A stretch of 64,000 nt of DNA from Hemileia vastatrix. Taxonomy: Eukaryota; Basidiomycota; Pucciniomycetes; Pucciniales; Zaghouaniaceae. The stretch lies in contig JASXTE010000013.1 in the NCBI GenBank assembly GCA_030280995.1, positions 11,191,001 to 11,255,000 of the forward strand, in the 5' to 3' direction. The notes beneath the pieces were generated by a model. That model made no database searches, was not told the DNA's origin, and worked only from the letters and a program-made list of their open reading frames with translations. Each line of letters starts with the position of its first letter. The stretch's first letter is position 1. Of the stretch, positions 55,401-64,000 are shown one piece after another. The position numbers were made by a program, and so were the translations under genes.

Positions 55401-58400
55401 CTTCCTGAACAATTCCCAAGACATGAGAACCATGAGAAAAATCCATAGGGAAAGAGGTAATAGAGGCAATAATAGAATCCTTTTGTTTAATAGTCAACTG
55501 ATCACCAAAAGAAGCAGTATTTATTTCATTTAATAAATCATCCATTCCAGTTGTTGTTCTGCCTTTACACTGGATTAGTGAGTTACAAGATTTCAACAGA
55601 TGCCCAGAAGTTCTAGGAGAGGAAATTTTGAATTTCCTTTTGACCTTCATTCCTAAGGTAAAGCAATTACTTGCTGGGTCCAGTTTCACACCAAACATGG
55701 TTAAAATATCATTTCCCATAATAAACCAATTGCTTAAATTATCATTTTTAATGACAACAAGTTCACAAATAGCCCTGACAAAACCACCATTATATTTGAA
55801 GAATACAGAGGTTTTGTATTTGCCAATAGAAATTAAAGTAGAACCATACCCTCTCCATTTTTCAGAAGTTATAGGTAATAATTTACTCAAATATTCCTTA
55901 TCCACTGAAGCTAAAGCTTTTTCAGACACTACACCTCCTCCAGCACCAGAATCAAGAACTACATCAACATTTTTACCATTAATGATAACAGGTGCCTTCA
56001 AAGGGGATATAGGTATAGAATTGTTTGTAATATCTTTAATTATTTCAGCATTTTCTACTGAAGATAAATCCAATACACATTCCTCAGATATATTATTTAA
56101 ATGATGGACATCCTGTTCCAACATTAAAACATCTTTAACAGATTCATTGTCATAGGAGATATTACTTTCACAGTCACTAGAAGAATTATTTACATCAAGT
56201 TCAACTTCATCAGTGTCTTCATTTTGTTCAACAAGATGAATTTTCTTGTCACAAACATGACCCTTCTGCCACGGTTTGTTACATTTATAACAAGTATTTG
56301 TTGCATATTTTTTAGGTGCAACTGGGGCAGAGGGTTTACCAGGTTTTTCTGGGAGCTTTGTAGAAGGTTTATTCTGATCATTATAAGATTTACCAAGGTA
56401 ATTCTTTGGTTCATATCTATGGTTGAGTAGTACCTCATTACAGATATTTATGAACGAAGAATTTTCCCTTACATGCTCAGTTCTAGCCATAATCAAATCT
56501 CTAAGAGAATTTGGTAATTTATACAAGATTTTATCTCTCCAAATATCATAATCCATCTTTGGATCAATTGCTCTTAGGTTTTTTGTCACTTTCATAAGAA
56601 AAACAATGGGATTTTCAACAGAGGAGGATACATATCTAGTATTCTCATACTGTCTTTGCTGAGCTAACCTGAAATTTGAACCACCAAACTGATTCTAAAT
56701 CAAGGATTTCCAATCATTCCATGTATAATGATTGTTATCTAGAAGAACAGATTCATACCACGTCAAGGCTAAATTGGAAAATAAAGAAATTAGCTTAGAA
56801 ACAATTTCCTCATCAGGTAGTTTATAAGATCTCTTTAAATTATCAATTCTTTGGATAAATAGTTGCCAATCAGAGGAAGAATCACCATCAAAGGTAGGAT
56901 ATTGGTCTAACTTAGGCCAATTTTTCTGACTACTGGGATGGTCCACTTTTTGGTTTGAATTATTCATTATTAATAATTCCTGAAGTTTAGCCAGGTGTTC
57001 AGAAATTTCATTATTTACAAAAACAGCTGGTGCATGACCATCACAAGAATTTTTGCTAGTAGCAAAAGATTTTACAGACTCATTTTCAGTTTGTTTAATG
57101 GTTGAAATATGAGGAAGAAAGGATGAGCTTTTCTCAGGTTTTTTTCATTTATTTTTATGCAGCTTATTGACAGCATTCTCATTCAATTCATTATTGATGG
57201 TTAAGGTTGAGAATTTTTCCTGCAGGTCAGACACATAGTTTCTTATTCTTGGAATTTCAGACATCTGGTCATTTACTTTTGCAAGAGATAGAAAATTTCT
57301 GTCCTCAGAAACTGTGTGTTTGGCACTTAGTGCATGGAAATCACTCTTTAGCTTTTTAAACTCATATTGTAGAGATTTTATTTCATTTTTTAATGAATAA
57401 TTTTTTTCAATAAGGGGTTTCAATTCACTCAAGGTCTTATGTAGATTGATATTTCTATCTGAGATAGCTCTATGGTCACTCCCTATTTGTTTTTGTTGAC
57501 TAAGAACAATATTCAAGGTTTCGTTGATTTTTAAATAAGATGTATCTTGTAAAGAAGAACTCACTTTTCATTGCAAGTGTAAATTATTTAATCTATCATT
57601 TTCATGGATTAAAACATCTCTCAAATGTTTGTCTTTCACAACATTAAAATCAAGGGTATCTTTCAATATTTCCTCAGAAGTTTTTTCAATTAAGGTATAA
57701 ATTTCAGGGGGAACAGAATCATTTTTAATTGCAAGAGAAGGATTAATTAAAGAAGAAGAAGTTAAATGTAAAGGTTCATCAAATGACAATTTTCTAATTA
57801 CATCAATAGGGCTACTAGTTACAGGAAGCTGTCTTTTAAGAGGTTTAACTGTTCTTTCACCATGTTCAATAGTATTACCTGCAGAAGAAGTTTAATTAGA
57901 AAACATACCCAAGTGACTATCAACCAAATTACTTACCATGGAAGAGGAGAAAACTTCCCCTGAGACTGAGTTTGGGATTGTGCTTGGGCCTTCTTTCTCC
58001 TGCTTTGTTGGTAGGGATGAGGAGGTGGATGGAAATTGGGTGTTCTGGATGGGCCAGGCTGATGATGAGGAGGGTGTTGCACATTCTGTTGGTAGTGACT
58101 CATTAGATAATCCCATTTCCATTGCTCTACTTCCATAGTATTTGGATTTTGGATGGTTGAGCTGGGTGGCTGTGAAGGTTGAGCCTGAAACTGATCCTGA
58201 TTGGGAGGCAACTGAGGAGGGGCCTGGGCCTGATTTTGGTTCCTGAGTTATTGAACCTGATCCCACAAGGTGTCTACTTTTGCTTTTTACCTCATGTTTT
58301 CTGTCTTCAGCTCTTTTATATGACTGGACAGGTTGTTGATTTGTTGTGGTAGAGGAAGCTTTTTTATTTTGAATCCTTTTGGAAGACCTTCTTGAGGTAC

Positions 58401-58614
58401 TAGAGGCTTTACTTCCTTCTGTTGTCCTAGGGGAAGGGGGTTTGATTTGTTTACCTCTCCTGTCATTTCCACATCCTGAATTATGTGAATTTTTCTTGTT
58501 AGAATAAGATTTGTTATGTTCAACTTTAGAAGAACTCACAGTATCAGCATCATAAATAATTTCAATTTCATCCACTTGCATGTTATCCATTTTTTCAGCC
58601 AAATTGTTGGACAT
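52447..58614 (-). pseudogene. Gag-pol polyprotein of C1, six in-frame stops
   Basis: One continuous frame of 2055 codons from the ATG at 58614 to the stop at 52447, broken only by stops near 57892, 57568, 57145, 56695, 53332 and 53145. Order: gag with Ser/Lys-rich start and a knuckle CYKCNKPWQKGHVC (near 56290); protease VVLDSGAGGGVVS (near 55945); RT with YIND in place of YIDD (near 54885); RNase H (LYTDASFIGLGAALHQ); integrase with HDDILAGH and CDSC ligands, MDFVTGLP, ISDRDP and HPQTDGLAERM; C-terminal chromodomain-like stretch (EIDKILNDR to AWIPGKEISN). The largest open piece is 1087 codons (56595-53332). The stop near 53145 replaces a tryptophan codon and that at 53332 a lysine codon, judged by C2. 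Confidence 0.9.
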
Positions 58615-59277
58615 AATAGTGGGAAGATTAATTAACTTGTAAAAAAATTAATAAAAGTCAGTTAAGAATTGCTCCAAATAAAAAATAATTTTTTAATTAA
58701 TTAAATTATATATAAAAAAATTTTTAATATAAAGTAATATTTATAAAAAATAATTAATAAAATGAATTGCAAAGTTAAATTGGGAATAAACAAACAAGTT
58801 AATTCAACCAATTAATTAAATTACCAATATTAAATATGGCAATATATATGGGACTAAGCACAAAGTACTTTTAAGTCAACCAAAATTAACAATAATTAAT
58901 AATAAAAAAAATTAATTTAATAATTCAATTTGTATTAATAATAATGTTAATTATTCTAGGACTAAGAGGATTTAACACTCTATAATGGTCAACTAGGTAA
59001 AAAAAATTATAATAATTGAACACTTACACTCAGTGAATAAGCAATTAAGCCACAATCACTGTTATTGCAGTAAAAATATAGTATTGTGAGTGAGAGGTGC
59101 AAAGGTGAACTTACTATAGTGATCAAAAAATCACTTCAAAATAATATATGAATTAAATTAATATAGACCTAATATATCGAACCCAATTTCGAAACACAGT
59201 CGCGGCAAAATTTTCTTTCTTGCTAGGTGGTCCGTGCGTTTGTCGTTCATTGTCGTCGTTTTGGAAAGGTCCCCAGT
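58615..59277 (-). other. 5' leader of C1
   Basis: 663 bases between LTR and gag ATG. AT-rich with a GC-richer start. A TGGGGACC stretch five bases or so from the LTR may serve for priming, but no tRNA match can be assigned. A related leader is at 1-280. Confidence 0.6.
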
Positions 59278-60410
59278 TGTTGGTTGGTCAGTTGTCTAGA
59301 AGAGGGAAGAAGAAGGGCAAGAAAGAGAGGAGGACAAGGAGGTAATGGTAATTTGAGAAATAAAAGAAATAAAGTCTAATAAAATTATTTAATTTATTGA
59401 AGAGAAAGCAACAACAATTAATTTGAGAGGTGACAAAAAATTGGGTTTTATTAATAATAATATTATTTCAAGTAAGGGCTATGCGCAGCAAACACTTTGA
59501 TTACTATTAGACTAAAAGAAACCTTTAAACTGTTATATAGAATTTTAATTAGAATTTTATTACTAATAAAAAGAATATAAACGTGATATAAAAGTATATT
59601 AAGTTTGTTGAGTGTATAGTAAGTGATGGGGCTACAGGGGATTAACCAAGGTCTTTTTATAGGTAATGGGCCCTCTGAAGCGCTACTATATTTGTAAATA
59701 TAAGAAACATAATAGAATAAAACAAGAATCTAAAAGAATAAGTGAAACATAACAAAGTAGAGAAAAATATGAAACAAATAATTAAGAACCCCAATTAAGA
59801 ATCCAAATTTCCCACAATTAATTCCCAAATCAGTAAGTAAAAATAGTGAATAACTAAACAAGCCTGAAACATAGGAACTATGAGAAAAATCATTCAAAAC
59901 AGATGGTACATTCTGATTTAAGGATTTTTAAGTGAAACAAAAGATATTCTGACGCAACAAAATATGTAATTTATTTCAATTTAGTATTAATTAGTTTTTC
60001 CTGACACAATCATGGGTCAAAAGAAGCGTCATTATTTATTGTTTAATACTATAAAAATGATATTTAATATATAAATATAAATAATTAATTTAATTATATT
60101 ATAAGTAAATTTTACACTTATAATTATAATATATGTTTTAAATTAATTAAATATAAATTTATAATTATTAAATACATTGAAAATGTGCCATTATTTGTAG
60201 AATATAATATATTATGTTTAATTTAAATGTATAAAAAATTTATATAAACAATGAAATTAATATAACACTTATATGTAATAAGATACTTATATAATTTTAT
60301 TATGCAATAAAATATTAATTTATTTACATTAAACACAATTCTTACGCCCTCTTTCAGGTCCTATAAGTTAACATATCATTTACTGGGTTCCTGGAATAGC
60401 CTGGCTGACA
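59278..60410 (-). repeat. 5' LTR of C1
   Basis: Presumed promoter LTR. A TATAAAAAG box lies on the minus strand at 59661-59653, and the same place in D1-D3 keeps a TATA box. Confidence 0.88.
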
Positions 60411-60415
60411 ATGAC

Positions 60416-60704
60416 TCACATCTTCGTCTATCACCAGTGGCCTTAATCTATTTCTAGGTGAAGTACCTTCTCATTATTTACTCTTATATCTATGACTAAC
60501 ATGTTATACTTGATGGCGGTACTATCTAGGTTGGTAGCACACTCATAGATACAAGGCTTGTGAGAAATACTCACAAGGTTGTTTATTATTATATAAAGGT
60601 ACTTCTTATTTCTTAATTATTTGTAATGCAAGTCACTTGTCAGTGGCCTTAATCTATTGCTAGGTTGGTAGTGCACTCATAGATACAAGGCTTGTGAGAA
60701 ATAC
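60416..60704. repeat. Spacer between C1 and C2 with a 46-bp direct repeat
   Basis: CTAGGTTGGTAG, one or two changed bases, ACTCATAGATACAAGGCTTG and TGAGAAATACT occur at about 60519-60565 and again at 60661-60704, each preceded by CAGTGGCCTTAATCTAT (near 60434 and 60643). The second copy ends exactly where the C2 LTR starts. No gene is seen. Confidence 0.75.
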
Positions 60705-61494
60705 TGTCAAGGGGTCCTTTTGGGTCTAGAAGTTTATTCAAGGTTTATACAAGGAAAATTGGGGATTTAATGAAATTTTGAAAATAAAGTACGTATTCTC
60801 TCAATCAAATTGATTTATTTGCTCAAGTATAAGAGGTAGTTTTTAATTATTAGTATAATTTATAGAGTAGAATTACAATGTTGTAAATACTAAGCTTATA
60901 AATTATAGGAATAAGTATTGTTTTGTAGTTTTAATAATAAGTAATTGATAAAGGAATGTTTTGAAAAGCACAAAGTAAGTGGGCTTTTATAGGCAAAACA
61001 TGAGGGAATAAAATATAAAGAATTTACACCATATACTGTAAGAATGTGAGAAAAAGAATGACTAAAAGGAGTACATATATGAAATAAGAAATAAATAAAC
61101 TGGTATGTTAACAAGGGCATCAAATTTATTAACAATAAAGTTTGAGTTCCTTAGACTGTCACATTTAATTACACAATAATTAATTAATTATATTACTTTC
61201 ACGGGATTCCAGATCTCCCACTGAGGTAATATAATTGTTTTAAAGTTTTTTATTATAATTTTATTATTAAATTCTATTCCCATCGACTTATACCATTGAG
61301 CACAGTGTTAGGGAGTAAAATTGTAAGTGACATATTATTTACACTAATTAATTATCTTACTTATTGTACTTAACTAGTTAATTGTAAGTAATACTTAAGT
61401 AGATAATGAAATATTAGTAAGAAGAAGGGGCGTGGCTTCAACTCAGTAAAATAATTAATTATTTTACTGGTTAAGTCTAGTAGCCTGGTTGACA
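60705..61494 (-). repeat. 3' LTR of C2
   Basis: 790 bp, TGTCAACC to CCTTGACA on the minus strand. TATAAAAG box at 60991-60984. Different in length and sequence from the C1 LTR although the coding parts are close, so C2 is a sister family. The other LTR lies beyond the window. Confidence 0.85.
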
Positions 61495-61528
61495 CTCCCT
61501 CACTCTAAAAAAAAACAATAAAAAAATG

Positions 61529-64000
61529 CTATGATTTTTTCTTTTTATACTTTTTTAGTAGAGTAGGAAGATTAGATATCTCCTTCCCAGGTATCCAAGA
61601 GTCATATTCAAATGATTTATTCTTGAATCTCAATAAGTATTCTGTACCTTTTTCACCAGTGACTATTCTGTCATTTAGAATTTTTTCAATTTCTGCTGTT
61701 TCAGTGATTTTATTTGGGGTTTTCTTTGGTCTTCCCCTCCTTGTTGGAAATAAATCACTATTGGATATGTAAGGTTTCAAAAGAGATATTGGAAAAACAG
61801 GATGTTTTCTGTCATATGGAGAATACAAAATAACCTCAACTGCATTATCTCCAATCATTCTTCTGACAACAAATGGACCAACAAATGGATCTTTCAATTT
61901 GTATTTACCTTGTAAGTTGAAGTGGACTGTAGAAATCAACAATTCATCACCCTTTTTAAAAGTGTATTCTTTATGGGATTTGTCCCATCTCTTCTTCTCA
62001 TATTCAAATGATTTTTCAATACATTGTTGAGCATGATTTCTGCATAGTTGTTGTATTTGAAGAAAAGACTTTACACCAGGATGTATATCCAATTTAGGTA
62101 TTTTGTTATTGAGAACTTGGGCAGGAGTATTTGGAACATATCCAAGTCAGAGCTCAAAAGGCTTTCTTTGAGTAACAGAATGAACAGTGCTATTATAAGA
62201 AAATTCCAACCCAGGAAGTAAGGTAACCCAATCATGAGTGAATCTGTCATTTTCTTTATACTCAAGGCCAAATGCACAATACCTTATAATCAAGTCCTCT
62301 AAAGTCTGAATCATTCTTTTAGCTAAACCATCAGTCTGTGGATGGTGGGAAGTAGAAAGTTTCAGATCACAACCACAAACATCCATCAGAGACATCCAAA
62401 ATTTAGAAGTAAATTTAGGGTCTCTGTCAGAGATTATGGCTTTATGAAAACCAGCAGTATTAAACATATGAGACCACCATAAGAAAGCTAATTCTTTAGT
62501 GGAAACATCCTTGTGAGTAGGGATAAATTTACACATTTTTGTGAATCTGTCAACAATAAACCAACAAGAGTTATAACTGTCTTTACCAGCAATAGGTAAT
62601 CCTGTTACAAAATCCATTTTTATTATCTGCCATGGTGCATCAGGAGGTACAATATGTTGCATTAATCCTACTCTTTCACCAGTTAATATTTATGATTTTT
62701 GGCAAGAATCACAAGACTCAACATATAATTTTGTGTCCTCAGACATATTAGCCCACCAAGCAGTGTTCTTAATTCTGATCATTGTTTTGTCAAGATCAAA
62801 ATGTCCAGCTAATATGTCATCATGACAAATTTTCAAGATGATTTCTTTCATAGAAGGAGGAATAACAATAACATTACTCAACTTTCTTCTATAATATAGA
62901 TATCCTTCATCAATTGAAAATTTACCTTTTTCCAAAGCTTTTTGGTACTTTGGTGGAAGGGTTTTAATTAATGCTTGTATTGAAGCATTCTTTGGATCAT
63001 TTAATATGGTGTATAACTTTTTAAAGTCAGTGTCTTATCATATGAATCCAGAATAAGCTGTAATAGCTCTTCCTCCATATCAACCACATATATCCCAGGT
63101 ATATGAATAATTTCATCCTCAGGATCAAAAGCAGGATTAGAGTCATCACTTGGTAAAGGTAACCTTGATAACATATCCACATTTGAGTGAACAATACCAG
63201 CCCTATGAATAATTGTCATTCTCCCTCTGTATTCTTGAACAGCCAACTGCCATCTGAACATATGTCTGTTTGGTGTTTTCAAGTTTAAAAGGGATTTAAC
63301 TGCACTGCAGTCAGTGACAAGTTCAAATTTCTGGTCATCTAGGTAATAATGAAGCTTTTTTAGAGCCCACAATACAGCTAAACATTCTAATTGAGTAGCA
63401 CCATATTTCAATTCACTATTTCTCAAGGTTCTTGAAATATAACAAATTACTACTTCTGAAACTTTATCATTTTGAACTTGTTTTTGATGGAGGGCAGCAC
63501 CAAGACCAATGAAACTGGCATCAGTGTACAAAACAAATGGTTGATTAAAGTCAGGTAAAGTAAGAATTGGTGCTGACATCAAACAGTGTTTCATAGTGTC
63601 AAAGGCTCTTTGTCTTTCACTATTCCAGACAAAAGCAACATCCTTTCTAGTTAATTGGGTAAGGGGTAAAGCTATGACTTGGTAATTTTTAATATACTGT
63701 CTATAGTATCCACACATTCCCAAAAAACTTTGGAGCTCTCTAACTGTAGTAGGAGCCTTTACCTGTTGTATGGCTTCTACTTTGTTTTGGTCAACACATA
63801 TCTGTAAGCCTGAAACAACATGACCAAGAACTTTTAAAGAATGGAAACCAAATTTACATTTCTTCAAAGCAAGTGTCATATTTATTTCATCCATTTTCTG
63901 GAATACTTTACACAGGTGGTTGAGATAGTCCTCAAATGTTTTTGAGAATATAATGATATCATCAATATAAACCATTGGACATCCATCAATTATCTCTTGA
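61529..64000 (-). pseudogene. Pol of C2 (RT to integrase), continues past the window end
   Basis: Collinear with C1 pol. RT active site YIDDIIIFSK is intact (63970-63945). RNase H (LYTDASFIGLGAALHQ) and integrase (CDSCQKS, MDFVTGLPIAGKD, ISDRDPKFTSKFW, HPQTDGLAKRM) are clear, and the C-terminus has the same chromodomain-like part (EIEKILNDR to SWIPGKEISN). A one-base deletion near 63045 shifts the frame, and stops lie at 62690 and 62147; the latter replaces a tryptophan codon. The upstream part is outside the window. Confidence 0.88.

Larger units (their letters stand above)
51287..60410 (-). mobile_element. Element C1: full-length chromovirus-like Ty3 element
   Basis: 9.12 kb with LTRs 51287-52414 and 59278-60410 (1128 and 1133 bp, roughly 2 percent different by eye). 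Flanks are ATGAA (51282-51286) and ATGAC (60411-60415), a target duplication with one mismatch. One polyprotein frame runs from 58614 to 52447. A purine stretch AGAGTGAGGGAG precedes the 3' LTR. No antisense gene or hairpin modules like those of A and B are seen. Confidence 0.88.

Noticed and set aside
58100..58211. Separate Gln/Pro-rich protein frame at 57933-58211
   Set aside because: Alternative frame within C1 gag; the collinear frame with C0 and the 281-439 fragment is the one from 58614.

Overview
The window is AT-rich eukaryotic DNA that consists almost entirely of nested transposable elements. Spliceosomal introns, Ty3-type retroelements of a kind familiar from rust fungi, PIF/Harbinger transposons with an accessory DNA-binding gene, and one spliced gene for a predicted secreted protein together suggest a fungus, most likely a basidiomycete of the rust order (Pucciniales). 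The organism call is inference; no rRNA, tRNA or conserved housekeeping gene is present to fix it.

Left part (1-27231). Positions 1-960 hold the leader and first gag residues of a chromovirus-like element (family C) followed by a truncated LTR. Element A (961-27231, minus strand) is a decayed Ty3-type element with two 1093-bp LTRs. Element B (10360-23641, minus strand), a relative about 13.3 kb long, is inserted in the pol frame of A with an exact 4-bp target duplication. B looks intact: its two 1178-bp LTRs show no difference in the parts compared, gag (869 codons) and pol (1371 codons) are open, and a -1 slippery heptamer joins them. Between pol and the 3' LTR both elements carry about 4 kb unusual for the family. 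It holds a two-exon gene on the opposite strand for a Zn2Cys6-like protein (one in B, two in A), and dozens of copies of short hairpin motifs whose stems show compensatory base changes.

Middle part (27232-47517). A ruined plus-strand copy of family C (27236-30723) is followed by LTR remnants. These are invaded by three PIF/Harbinger-type elements: H1 (31071-32499, transposase lost), H2 (36969-40163) and H3 (40278-47341). H2 and H3 sit in one LTR remnant. In H2 and H3 a transposase gene and a DNA-binding accessory gene converge. H3 carries an 831-bp CACCAC-ended insertion inside its transposase gene, tandem repeats and a broken TET/JBP-like dioxygenase fragment.

Right part (47518-64000). A 3.8-kb stretch free of retroelements holds the only probable host gene, a three-exon gene (48367-50526, minus strand) for a 680-residue protein with a signal peptide and a lysine-rich tail. 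A hairpin MITE lies on its 3' side and a mariner-type MITE on its 5' side. Next come element C1 (51287-60410), a full-length family-C element with six in-frame stops but no frameshift, and the 3' part of another family-C element, C2, which runs off the window end.
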